A stretch of DNA of 10,843 nucleotides from an uncultured Rhodospirillales bacterium. Lineage in GTDB: Bacteria > Pseudomonadota > Alphaproteobacteria > Acetobacterales > Acetobacteraceae. The number at the start of each line of letters is the position of its first letter. Position 1 is the first letter of the stretch. Position numbers and translations under genes: made by a program. Location of the stretch: contig CAIYPH010000667.1 in the NCBI GenBank assembly GCA_903928045.1, forward strand, positions 1-10,843. The letters run 5' to 3'. Shown here in pieces: positions 1 through 8,453 of the stretch. The notes under the pieces were generated by a model that made no database searches, had not been told where the DNA came from, and saw only the letters and a program-made list of their open reading frames with translations.

Positions 1-1
1 C

Positions 2-121
2 CATCGCGGAGTCGCCTCAAAATACCTCGACAGCTACCTGAAGTGGTTCCACCTCGCCACCATCCGCCTCAACCCAACACCAAGAGCATGTCTCAACGCC
101 GCAATTCAGACCTACGCATAG
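2..121 (+). pseudogene. C-terminal end of an IS1595-type (ISXO2-like) transposase, partial at window edge
   Basis: An open frame enters from the left edge and gives 39 codons before a TAG stop at 119-121. It begins HRGVASKYLDSYLKWFHL and ends LNAAIQTYA. The motif HRGVxSKYLxxYLxWFxxL is what I recognise from the extreme C-terminus of IS1595/ISXO2-type DDE transposases, where a conserved His-Arg-Gly-Val stretch follows the last catalytic acidic residue. The catalytic core lies outside the window, so I cannot say whether the element is intact or a remnant. I could not identify a terminal inverted repeat or target-site duplication between the stop and base 141, so the right end of the element is undefined. 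Other DDE families remain possible. Typed as pseudogene only because the gene is partial here. Confidence 0.6.
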
Positions 122-141
122 AATACGAGAATAGAGCCAAA

Positions 142-176
142 GTTTTTTTGGTTCTTTTTGTTCACAAAAAGAACAC
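142..176 (+). repeat. T/A-rich palindromic intergenic repeat, copy 1
   Basis: A run of seven T is followed by GG and then a perfect 11-bp inverted repeat: GTTCTTTTTGT at 151-161, loop TC, ACAAAAAGAAC at 164-174. The 35 bases 142-176 are identical to 2693-2727. The element lies between the transposase remnant and the 3' end of the minus-strand dehydratase gene, whose stop codon is at 182-184. Read from the dehydratase side, the hairpin is followed by an A-run rather than a T-run, so it is not a classic intrinsic terminator for that gene, though it could still fold in the transcript. Confidence 0.85.
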
Positions 177-181
177 GCTTC

Positions 182-1132
182 CTACCCCGCCATGATCCGC
201 GCGACTTCGGCAAAATTGATGCCCGAGCCGGAGACGATGCAGACGATCTTCGCCCCCTTCATCCCGCTGCGTTTCGCGGCCGCGAGGGCGGTGGCGCCGG
301 CGCCTTCGGTGATGAGGTGCAGGCGGTTGATCATCAGGCGGAGCGCGTCCTCGACCTCGGCCACCGGGACGACGATGGACTCCGGGATCAGCGGGCGCAC
401 CACCGGCCACATCGCGGGGAGCACCGCGGTGCTGCCGATGCCGTCGATGAAGCTGCGGTGGTATTCGACCGTGGTGGGCTCGCCGGCGGCCAGGGCGGCG
501 GCCAAGGGCGCGGCGCCCTCCACTTCGCAGGCCATGACGCGGGCCGCCGGGCGGATGGCGCGCAGCGCGGCGGCGATGCCGCAGGCCAGGCCGCCGCCGC
601 CGAAGGGGATGATGACGGCGTCGACATCCGGCAGGTCCTCGGCGATTTCGAGGCCGATGGTGCCGTTGCCGGCCATCACCGCGGTGTCGCAGACGGGATG
701 GACGAAGCAGCCCGCCTCGCCGGCGCGGCCGTGGTCGATCATGATGGTCCACCAGTCCTCGAAGCTGATTTTCTCGACCGTGCCGCCGAGATTGCGGATG
801 GCCGCCACCTTGGCTTCGGGGGCGTGGCTGGGGACGAAGACCTTGGCGGGGAGGCCGAGCTCGCGGGCCATCCAGGCGACGCCCTGGGCCATGTTGCCGG
901 CGCTGGCGGTGTAGACGCCGTTGGCGAGCTGCGATGGAGGGGCGCTGAGGATGCAGTTGCCGGCGCCGCGGAGCTTGAAGGAGCCGACGGGCTGCAGGGT
1001 TTCGAGCTTCAGCCAGATCTCGTTGTCGCCCCCGCGGTCGGGCAGGCGGATCAGGGGGGTGCGGATGGCGAGACCCATGATGCGGCTCCGCGCGGCGTCG
1101 ATCTCGGCGAGGCTGGGGGGGTGTAGCGTCAT
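182..1132 (-). CDS. threonine/serine dehydratase-family PLP enzyme (fold type II)
   Basis: This 316-residue protein has the features of the pyridoxal-phosphate fold-type II family (threonine ammonia-lyase, serine dehydratase, serine/threonine racemase). The PLP lysine is K53 in SFKLRGAGN. The substrate/carboxylate loop is SAGN at 77-80. The glycine-rich phosphate-binding loop is GGGG at 178-181, and the serine that usually contacts the PLP ring nitrogen lies in SGSGIN at 301-306. There is no C-terminal ACT regulatory domain, so it resembles the short, catabolic-type enzymes rather than biosynthetic IlvA. The start is well supported: GGAGGA sits 6 bases before the ATG at 1132. The likely reaction is PLP-dependent elimination of ammonia from a hydroxy-amino acid, but residue-level specificity cannot be read from sequence. 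It is transcribed divergently from the lipoprotein genes, across a 126-bp gap in which I see no convincing promoter. Confidence 0.88.
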   Translation of the reverse strand: MTLHPPSLAEIDAARSRIMGLAIRTPLIRLPDRGGDNEIWLKLETLQPVGSFKLRGAGNCILSAPPSQLANGVYTASAGNMAQGVAWMARELGLPAKVFVPSHAPEAKVAAIRNLGGTVEKISFEDWWTIMIDHGRAGEAGCFVHPVCDTAVMAGNGTIGLEIAEDLPDVDAVIIPFGGGGLACGIAAALRAIRPAARVMACEVEGAAPLAAALAAGEPTTVEYHRSFIDGIGSTAVLPAMWPVVRPLIPESIVVPVAEVEDALRLMINRLHLITEGAGATALAAAKRSGMKGAKIVCIVSGSGINFAEVARIMAG

Positions 1133-1258
1133 GGCGGGTCCTCCGTGTCACGGTGAGTGAACCGCAGCGGGCGGCGCAAGGAAAGGGCGGCGGGAATATT
1201 GCGGTGAGCGATCCGGCATGCGAGGCTTCCGCCCAACAATAAACGATGGAGCGGGCGG

Positions 1259-1978
1259 ATGGTCTGCCGTCTCAAGGGCCTGACGACGCTGGGCCTGTTG
1301 CTGCTGCTGGGCGCCTGCGCGGTTCCGGTGATCCCCTATGATCTGGGGGCGACGCCGGTGAAGACCCTGGCGGTGCTGACGCCGGGATGGCCTACCGCCG
1401 GCCCCACCGCTTATCTCGCCACCTCGCCGGCGCAGAGTTTCGGCCTGGTGGGCGCGTTGGTGGGGGCGGCGATCCAGGCGAATCTCGACAGCAAGTTCCG
1501 CGACTCCATCGGCGGGCAGAATTTCGATGGGCAGGAGGTCTTCCGCAGCCGCATGCTGGCCGCACTCAAGGCGCGCGGCTACGAGGTGGTGGAGGCCAGC
1601 GCGCGGACCGACCGCACCGAATTCGTGGCCGACGGCTACGGCAACCTTGCCGCCGACGCCAAGCCCGATGCCTATCTCGACTGCATTGTCGGCCGCTTCG
1701 GCTACGTCGCCGCCGGGGTGACCGACAAGGCGCCGTACCGCCCGTTCCTCGGCCTGCGGTGCCGCATGACCCAGGCCGGCGGCACGACGGTGCTGATGCG
1801 TGATGCCATCATCTACAATCCGCAGGTGACCGCCGCGGGGTTTGTCGGCATTTCGCCCGATCCGGCCTATGTCTTCGTCAACTCCGACCTGCTGTTCGCC
1901 GACCCCGAGAAGGCGGTGAAGGGCATGCAGGATGCGATCGACAAGGTGACGGACGCGTTGGGGACGCTCCTTAAGTGA
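1259..1978 (+). CDS. putative lipoprotein of unknown function
   Basis: A 239-residue protein with a clear lipoprotein signal: basic N-terminus, hydrophobic LGLLLLLGAC, and lipobox Cys at residue 20. Residue 21 is Ala, so there is no Asp+2 inner-membrane retention signal, and outer-membrane anchoring is the more likely fate. The mature part contains a Gly/Ala-rich hydrophobic stretch at about 61-75 (FGLVGALVGAAIQAN), then a mixed alpha/beta region ending in an amphipathic helix. I do not recognise a defined family. The start ATG at 1259 is preceded by a purine-rich GGAGCGGGCGG. The stop overlaps the start of the next lipoprotein gene by 4 bases (GTGA), which points to coupled translation and a shared role. 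Confidence 0.8.
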   Translation: MVCRLKGLTTLGLLLLLGACAVPVIPYDLGATPVKTLAVLTPGWPTAGPTAYLATSPAQSFGLVGALVGAAIQANLDSKFRDSIGGQNFDGQEVFRSRMLAALKARGYEVVEASARTDRTEFVADGYGNLAADAKPDAYLDCIVGRFGYVAAGVTDKAPYRPFLGLRCRMTQAGGTTVLMRDAIIYNPQVTAAGFVGISPDPAYVFVNSDLLFADPEKAVKGMQDAIDKVTDALGTLLK

Positions 1979-2586
1979 GGCGCCTTGCGGTTCTGCTGGG
2001 GCTCACGCTCGCCGGCTGCGTTCCGCCGCCGCCCGATCTGGCGCCGCTGGTCGACATCGGGGCGCGGACCTGCCCCGACATCCCTTCCACCGATGCGGCG
2101 GCCGCCGCCTTCATCGAGCCTGACGGCAAGTTGCATTTCGCTGATGTCGATGGCGGGTCGCCCTGTCTCAAGACGCCGGAGGGGCTGAGCCTCTATACCG
2201 CTTTCCGCTTCGCCCCCGGCGGCGCGCCGGCGGCCGTGGGGGTGGCGAGCGTGCCGCAAGGGCGCACGCTGTTGGCACCGCGCGTGTACGTGCTCGACGA
2301 CGCCGGGCGGGTGGTGCGCGAAATCAGCACCGATAGCTTCCTCTACCGCGGCGGCATGCTGGCCACCCTGTTGCGCCTGCGCCCAGACGACACGGCGATC
2401 GTGGTGGCCTCCTTCCCGCCGGCGATCGGCCAGGGCGTCAACCGGATCCAGAGCCTGGCCCAGGCGACCACGGTCAATACCGGCCGCGGCGTGTTGGTCT
2501 GGACAAGCGGCACAGAAGCCGCGCTGCACCATACCCTGGCGCATAACGGGCGGGTGCGGATCGAGTTGTATAAGTTGCCGCCGTGA
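1975..2586 (+). CDS. putative lipoprotein, weakly MalM-like C-terminal half
   Basis: A 203-residue protein beginning with GTG inside the stop codon of the preceding gene. The signal peptide MRRLAVLLGLTLAGC has its lipobox Cys at residue 15, followed by a Pro-rich linker (VPPPPDLAPL). The C-terminal half contains LLAPRVYVLDDAGRVVREI, then DSFLYRGGML, a hydrophobic strand IVVASFPPAIGQG and a final IELYKLPP. This order (a surface-exposed 'aP.vyvLD' strand, F-x-Y, then a strand ending in a small loop) recalls the MalM family of periplasmic maltose-regulon proteins. The resemblance is from memory and weak, and there is no maltose context nearby. The coupled arrangement with the upstream lipoprotein suggests the two act together at the cell envelope. 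Confidence 0.78.
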   Translation: MRRLAVLLGLTLAGCVPPPPDLAPLVDIGARTCPDIPSTDAAAAAFIEPDGKLHFADVDGGSPCLKTPEGLSLYTAFRFAPGGAPAAVGVASVPQGRTLLAPRVYVLDDAGRVVREISTDSFLYRGGMLATLLRLRPDDTAIVVASFPPAIGQGVNRIQSLAQATTVNTGRGVLVWTSGTEAALHHTLAHNGRVRIELYKLPP

Positions 2587-2596
2587 TGGGGGGACC

Positions 2597-2645
2597 GGAA
2601 GCAAGCGGTTCTTTTTTGAAAAAAAGAGCCAAAAAACTTTCATCC
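2597..2645 (-). repeat. T/A-rich palindromic intergenic repeat, copy 2 (inverted, variant hairpin)
   Basis: This copy starts 10 bases after the stop codon of the second lipoprotein gene. The hairpin arms are GGTTCTTTTTT at 2607-2617 and AAAAAAGAGCC at 2620-2630, with one G-T wobble. It is followed by AAAAAACTTTCATCC. Read on the minus strand it runs GGATGAAA, G, a T-run, then the hairpin, then CGCTTGCTTCC, the same order as copy 3 on the plus strand and broadly as copy 1. The hairpin is shorter than in copies 1 and 3 because the GTTCAC centre is replaced. Confidence 0.75.
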
Positions 2646-2683
2646 ACTGGCCGCGCACTCTCCTGGGAGGGAGCAAAGCAAAC

Positions 2684-2735
2684 GGATGAAACGTTTTTTT
2701 GGTTCTTTTTGTTCACAAAAAGAACACCCTTGCTT
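2684..2735 (+). repeat. T/A-rich palindromic intergenic repeat, copy 3
   Basis: The copy reads GGATGAAACG, seven T, GG, then the perfect 11-bp inverted repeat (GTTCTTTTTGT 2702-2712, loop TC, ACAAAAAGAAC 2715-2725), then ACCCTTGCTT. Bases 2693-2727 match 142-176 exactly. It is divergent from copy 2; their GGATGAAA ends face each other across about 38 bases of GC-rich sequence. It lies 23 bases upstream of the thiolase-like gene start, so it is probably within the 5' leader or next to the promoter of that cluster. Confidence 0.85.
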
Positions 2736-2748
2736 GTCTGCAAACGAT

Positions 2749-2754
2749 AGGAGG
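2749..2754 (+). promoter_or_regulatory. Shine-Dalgarno AGGAGG fixing the start of the thiolase-like gene
   Basis: A consensus AGGAGG lies 4 bases before the ATG at 2759. The reading frame stays open upstream to a TTG at 2699, but that extension would translate through the palindromic repeat and has no ribosome-binding site. The ATG at 2759 is therefore the chosen start. Confidence 0.8.
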
Positions 2755-2758
2755 TACC

Positions 2759-3916
2759 ATGCCAGGTCTGCGCGACGTCGCCGCGATTACCGGGATCGGC
2801 GAGACCAGCTACCGGCGTGGCGAGGCGCAAGGGAGTTCGCTGTCGCTGACCTTGCAGGCTTCGCTGGCAGCGATTGCCGATGCCGGGCTGTATCCGCGCG
2901 ATATTGACGGGGTGATCCCGATCGCCTCGGGCGCGGTGGTGGCGGAGGATTTCATCACCAATTTTGGGATTCCGGACCTGCGGTTCTCGGCCACAACGCC
3001 GATGGGGGGTGCGAGCCCGGTGGCGGCGATCCAGTGCGCGGCGGCGGCGATTGCCGCGGGGATTTGCCGGCATGTGCTGCTGCCGATCGGGCGGACGGGG
3101 TATTCGGGTGCGCGGATCAGCACGCGGGTGCATCAGATGCCGCAGTTCCGCGTGGTCGGCGAGTTCGAGATGCCGATGGGGGGCATTGCGCCGGCGCAGC
3201 TCTATGCGCCGATGGCGCGGCGGCACATGGAGATGTTCGGCACCACCAGCCGGCAACTCGCTGAGATCGCGGTGACCACGCGCAATCACGCGATCCTCAA
3301 CGGCAATGCGGCGATGACCAAGCCGATCAGCATCGAGGACCATCAGGACAGCCGGATGATCTCTGACCCGCTGCGCCTGCTCGATTGCTCGCTGGAGAGC
3401 GATGGCGGGGCGGCGGTGGTGATCAGCGCGGCGGATGCGGCGCGGGACATGCGGCGGCCGCGCGTGCTGGTCTCGGGGATGGCGGAGGGGCACCCGGATT
3501 CGCCCTCGGTGATCACCCAGCGGCCGGAGCTGACGCGGCTCGGCATCGCCAAGGCGGCGCCGCGGGCCTTCGCGATGGCCGGGGTGACGCATGCCGATAT
3601 CGATGTGGCCGAGATCTATGACTGCTTCACCTACATCGTGCTGTGCCAGCTTGAGGATCTTGGCTTTTGTGCCAAGGGCGAGGGCGGCGCGTTTGTGGAG
3701 GGCGGGGCGCTGGGGCTTGGCGGGCGGCTGCCGGTGAACACGCATGGCGGGCTGCTGTCGCAGGCGCATATGGCGGGGATGAACCATATCGTCGAGCTGG
3801 TGCGCCAGTTGCGCGGGGATGGCGGGGCGGCGCAGGTGGCCGGCGCGGAGATTGGCCTGGTGACGGGGTATGGCGACATGGGCGACGGGTCGATCGCGAT
3901 CATGCGGAGGGGTTGA
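2759..3916 (+). CDS. thiolase-fold protein (SCP2/lipid-transfer type), lacking the usual catalytic cysteines
   Basis: A 385-residue thiolase-superfamily protein, usual length for the non-specific lipid-transfer/SCP-x type. It shows the C-terminal block VNTHGGLLSQAHMAG at 326-340, where H329 matches the thiolase NxHGG histidine, and DVAEIYDCFTYIVL at 282-295, typical of this subgroup. The N-terminal nucleophilic Cys is absent: the aligned region at 82-88 is MGGASPV. The C-terminal CxG Cys is also missing: residues 368-375 read VTGYGDMG. Canonical thiolysis or Claisen condensation is thus unlikely. Related proteins such as Ltp2 act as retro-aldolases on acyl-CoA substrates when paired with a DUF35 protein, and a DUF35 gene follows directly after 1 base. 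A similar heteromeric enzyme is my inference. The substrate is unknown. Confidence 0.88.
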   Translation: MPGLRDVAAITGIGETSYRRGEAQGSSLSLTLQASLAAIADAGLYPRDIDGVIPIASGAVVAEDFITNFGIPDLRFSATTPMGGASPVAAIQCAAAAIAAGICRHVLLPIGRTGYSGARISTRVHQMPQFRVVGEFEMPMGGIAPAQLYAPMARRHMEMFGTTSRQLAEIAVTTRNHAILNGNAAMTKPISIEDHQDSRMISDPLRLLDCSLESDGGAAVVISAADAARDMRRPRVLVSGMAEGHPDSPSVITQRPELTRLGIAKAAPRAFAMAGVTHADIDVAEIYDCFTYIVLCQLEDLGFCAKGEGGAFVEGGALGLGGRLPVNTHGGLLSQAHMAGMNHIVELVRQLRGDGGAAQVAGAEIGLVTGYGDMGDGSIAIMRRG

Positions 3917-3917
3917 G

Positions 3918-4322
3918 ATGTCGGGAGCGATCGAACGGCCGCGGGCCGAGCCTTCCGCCGATACGCAGCCCTATTGGGACGGGCTGGCGCGCGGGGAGAT
4001 CCTGCTGCAGCGCTGCGGGGAGTGCGGGAAGTTTCGCCATTATCCGCGGCCGATGTGCGATGGCTGCTTCAGCTTCGCGCACGGGTGGGTGGCGGCCTCG
4101 GGGGAGGCGACGGTGCATAGCTGGACGGTGACGCACCACCCGTTCCATCCCGCGTTTCGGCCGTTGCTGCCCTATGCGCTGGTGACGGTGGATCTGCCGG
4201 AGGGGGTACGCGTGCTTGCGCCGCTGGAGGGGGGCGACCCGGCGGACCTGCGGATCGGGATGCGATTGCGGCTTGGGGTGGATGCGGCCACGGGGCTGCC
4301 GGTGCTGCGGGGGGCGGCGTGA
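3918..4322 (+). CDS. Zn-ribbon/OB-fold protein (DUF35/ChsH2-like), partner of the thiolase-fold protein
   Basis: A 134-residue protein, typical length for a single-domain DUF35 protein. The N-terminal rubredoxin-like zinc ribbon has C33, C36, C47 and C50 (CGEC ... CDGC), preceded by the characteristic YWDGLARGEILLQRC. An OB-fold follows at about 58-130, with GEATVHSWTVTHHPFHPAF, PYALVTVDLPEGVRVLAPL and RIGMRLRL. Family members bind acyl-CoA and form complexes with thiolase-fold partners, for example in steroid side-chain aldolases and the archaeal thiolase/HMG-CoA synthase complex. The ATG starts 1 base after the thiolase stop, with GGAGGGG upstream as ribosome-binding site, and the stop overlaps the next start by 4 bases. 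Confidence 0.9.
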   Translation: MSGAIERPRAEPSADTQPYWDGLARGEILLQRCGECGKFRHYPRPMCDGCFSFAHGWVAASGEATVHSWTVTHHPFHPAFRPLLPYALVTVDLPEGVRVLAPLEGGDPADLRIGMRLRLGVDAATGLPVLRGAA

Positions 4323-5059
4323 GGCGGTTCGCGCTCGCGCTGTTATGCGCCTGCGCGCCTGGCCTGGCCTGGGCCGGGGCGCCGTTCCGCACTGATGATG
4401 CGGCCATGCTCGAACCGGGCGGCTGGGAGGTCGATGTCTCGACGTCGGGCACGCGCACGGCCGCGGGGTGGAGCGGCGTGGCGCCGGCGGCGGAGGCGAA
4501 TTATGGGGTGGCGAAAGGCGTGCAGGTCCATGTCGTCCTGCCGCTCGGCTACGCGCAGCCCCAGCATGGCCGCGCCGGGTTGGGCTTTGGCGACGCGGAA
4601 TTCGGGGTCAAGGTCCGGTTGTTCGAGGGGGGTGAGTCCGGATTGCCGGATGTCGCGGCCTATCCGCTGATTGAGGCTCCCGTCGGCAACCAGGCACTGG
4701 GTTTCTCGACCGGCCATGTCCAGGTGTTCCTGCCGCTGTGGTTGCAGAAGACGATTGATGACTGGACGCTGTTCGGCGGCGGCGGCTACTGGATCAATCC
4801 CGGTTTCGGCAACAAGAACTTTGTGTTCACCGGTATCGGCGCGCTGCGGAAGGTGGCGGAAAACCTGAGCCTTGGTGCGGAGCTGTTCTACCAGGGCGCC
4901 AGCGCCACCGGGCAGCGGGGCGCGGCTGGCGGCAATCTGGGGGCGATCTACGATGTTTCCGAGACCGTGCATGTGCTTGGCTCGATCGGCACCGGCCTCA
5001 CCCAGCGGAGCGCGACCAATCAGGTCTCCTACTACCTCGGCGTGCAGTTCACCTTCTGA
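4319..5059 (+). CDS. outer-membrane beta-barrel protein, MetA-pathway/transporter-like
   Basis: A 246-residue protein starting with GTG in the stop of the DUF35 gene (GTGA overlap). The signal peptide MRRFALALLCACAPGLAWA has a likely cleavage after A19. The mature protein begins with PFRTDDAAMLEPGGWEVDV, seen at the start of barrels annotated as 'putative MetA-pathway of phenol degradation' or transporter, followed by alternating amphipathic strands. It ends in YYLGVQFTF, with the terminal Phe typical of the BAM recognition signal. Location in the outer membrane is well supported; transport of an aromatic or other hydrophobic compound is a family-based inference. Its place directly after the thiolase/DUF35 pair suggests it admits their substrate. 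Confidence 0.8.
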   Translation: MRRFALALLCACAPGLAWAGAPFRTDDAAMLEPGGWEVDVSTSGTRTAAGWSGVAPAAEANYGVAKGVQVHVVLPLGYAQPQHGRAGLGFGDAEFGVKVRLFEGGESGLPDVAAYPLIEAPVGNQALGFSTGHVQVFLPLWLQKTIDDWTLFGGGGYWINPGFGNKNFVFTGIGALRKVAENLSLGAELFYQGASATGQRGAAGGNLGAIYDVSETVHVLGSIGTGLTQRSATNQVSYYLGVQFTF

Positions 5060-5073
5060 GGCGGAGGGCACGG

Positions 5074-5442
5074 ATGACCGCCAGCGACGGGTTTGCCGCG
5101 TTCCTTGCCGAGCAGCTTGAGCCCCTCGGGGACCTCATGTTTCGCCGGATGTTCGGCAAGACCGGCGTATTCTGCCACGGGCTGATGTTCGCGATGGTGG
5201 CGGATGATACGCTCTACGTGCGGATCGACGCGGAGAATCGTGGTGCGCTCGCGGAGGCCGCCGAGACGGCGCCGCTCTCCTATGAGAAGCAGGGGCGGAG
5301 CATCGATCTGGCGTTCTGGGCGGTCCCGGAGAGGCTGTTGGACGAGCGCGAGGCGCTGCTGACGTGGGCCCGCCTGGCCCTTGGGGCGGCGGGCAGGGTG
5401 GCGGCTCAGCGACCTGTCAGACGGTTGCGCGCACTGGGGTAA
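5074..5442 (+). CDS. TfoX/Sxy N-terminal domain protein
   Basis: A 122-residue protein matching the TfoX/Sxy N-terminal domain alone: FRRMFGKTGVFCHGLMFAMV at 23-42, LYVRIDAENR at 47-56, LSYEKQGRSIDLAFWAVPE at 68-86 and a final helix with TWARLAL. Gammaproteobacterial Sxy controls natural competence with CRP, but lone N-domain proteins are widespread and mostly uncharacterised, and the C-terminal TfoX domain is missing here. GGAGGG lies 5 bases before the ATG. The 14-base gap after the barrel gene suggests cotranscription, though no functional link is apparent. Confidence 0.85.
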   Translation: MTASDGFAAFLAEQLEPLGDLMFRRMFGKTGVFCHGLMFAMVADDTLYVRIDAENRGALAEAAETAPLSYEKQGRSIDLAFWAVPERLLDEREALLTWARLALGAAGRVAAQRPVRRLRALG

Positions 5443-5594
5443 GTGCTCGATTGGGGCTGGGAAGCGCGCATTCGGCCAATCGGAAAGCCTGCCTGTCCCG
5501 GCCGGCCGCGAGCCACGACGCCAGCGGCATTCTCGATCCTGTTAACCTGGGGCGCCGATTTGACCGTGAGCGGCCTCTTGCGGGTAGCACCTAT

Positions 5595-5621
5595 GCGCGG
5601 CGGCGCGAGGTTCCGCCGCGC
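5595..5621. other. strong GC hairpin upstream of the tRNA promoter
   Basis: A perfect 9-bp inverted repeat, GCGCGGCGG and CCGCCGCGC, surrounds a 9-base loop. No T-run follows on the plus strand, so it is not a typical intrinsic terminator, but it is the only strong stem between the TfoX-like gene and the tRNA. The rest of 5443-5594 shows no gene or clear site. Confidence 0.4.
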
Positions 5622-5627
5622 TGGGGC

Positions 5628-5656
5628 TTCACACTGCCGAAACCCCTTGCTATAGG
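5628..5656 (+). promoter_or_regulatory. candidate sigma-70 promoter for tRNA-Lys
   Basis: TTCACA at 5628-5633 and TATAGG at 5651-5656 are separated by 17 bases. A GGGGCGGCCCCG stretch, which could act as a discriminator, follows directly. The predicted start is about 35-40 bases before the mature tRNA, a usual leader length. The assignment rests on motif spacing alone. Confidence 0.5.
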
Positions 5657-5699
5657 GGCGGCCCCGATGCACCGGCGGCGCAAGCTCCGGCCGGCGGAA

Positions 5700-7099
<1,400 letters not shown>

Positions 7100-8453
7100 G
7101 TGAGCACCAATGCGGCAAGGATGAGAAGGGTCGCGGCGAGGCCGCCGGCGACGGCGAGGATCGGCAAGGGCGAGCTCGGCTTGGCCGGCAGGTCCGGCAC
7201 TTCGAGCGTCTGGGCCATCGGGTAGGAGGCGTAGAAGTCGGCCTTGCTGGTATCGATGCGCGCCAGCGCCGAGGAGAACACGGCTTCGGCCACCTGCACG
7301 TCGCGCCTGAGATCATCGAGGCGGGAGGCGACGGGCGCGAGCGCCATCGAGCGGGCCTGCTCGGTTACGAGCTGCGTCTTGAGCTGCTCCTGCATCGCGG
7401 CCATCGCCTCGGTGTCGGCGATCTGGCCGACCAGGCGTTCGAACAGGCGGGCCCGCTCGTCCTGGCTGCTGAGGTCGCGCATCTTCAGCACGTCCTGCCG
7501 CTTGGTGCCGGAAAGCTCGCTAGCGCGCGCGATCAGCCGGGCGACGGTGCTGCCGCGTTCGGCCTGGAGGTCAACCACGCGGTCATTGTTTTGGCCGCGC
7601 GTGCCGGTGAGGGCGGCGAGTTCGGCGTCGGTCTTGGCCAGCTGGGTGACCAGCGCCTGGAAGAGCGGGTCGGAGCGGAAAACCAGGGCAAGGCTCGCCT
7701 GTTCGGGGGTGATGCCGAGCTGGCGGGTCAGGCTCTGCACCCCAGCGCGGAGATTGGCCTGCTTGGCCTCGACGTCCCGCAGCATGTCGCGCAACCGCTC
7801 GGTGCCGGCGACGATGGAGCCGTACTGGTCGAGCGACATCAGGCCGGTCGAGGCCTGGTAGTCGGTCAGGCGTTTGCGTGACTCATTGAGGGCTTCCTTG
7901 TAGCCGCCGAGCATGGTCCGGTAGGCGGTGTCGCGCATGACGATCTCGTCGGAGCGCAGATCGTCGAGCATTTTCAGGAAGCCGAGACGCACCGCTTCCG
8001 CGCGTGTCCTGGCCTGCTCGGGGCTGCGCCCGGTGAGCTTGATGCCGATCAGCTTGGTCTGGTCGGTCAGTTCCACCTTGGGCGGCGGAAACCTGTCCGC
8101 CGTCTCGCCGGCCGCCTCGGCGGCCATGCCGATCAAACGGTTGCTCATCAGCATTTTCCGGTAGTTCTCGGTCGGGCTGAGATCATGCCCGCCGAAGGCT
8201 GGCGTCGAGGTCGAGGTGACCTGGCCGACCGTGGGCAGGTTGAGGGTGGAGCCGGTGCCGGTGCCGGGGAGCACGAGGACGAAACCGCTGGTGTAGCTGC
8301 GCGGGGTCAGCACCAGGTAGGCCAGCGACAGGGCCCAGGCGAGCACGCAGCAGACGAGGCCGGAGATGATGTAGCGCTGCATGCGCCGCTCATGCGGCCC
8401 GCCGTCGCGCAGGCGGCGGAGCAGCGAGAGGCGCAACGGGATGGTGCGCGCGT

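Noticed and set aside
151..174. Palindrome as a standard intrinsic terminator
   Set aside because: In both orientations the T-run expected right after the stem is missing; the T-run precedes the hairpin on the plus strand. Classed as a repeat instead.
158..1126. Long plus-strand frame opposite the dehydratase gene
   Set aside because: It is the antisense shadow of a gene with clear PLP motifs; its composition is repetitive Ala/Gly/Asp/Arg with no recognisable domain and no ribosome-binding site.
2699..2758. N-terminal extension of the thiolase-like gene from a TTG
   Set aside because: It would translate the palindromic repeat and lacks a ribosome-binding site, whereas the ATG at 2759 has AGGAGG 4 bases upstream.
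2474..3787. Long minus-strand frame opposite the thiolase-like gene
   Set aside because: Low-complexity Arg/His/Pro-rich shadow that also reads through both palindromic repeats; the plus-strand gene explains the region.
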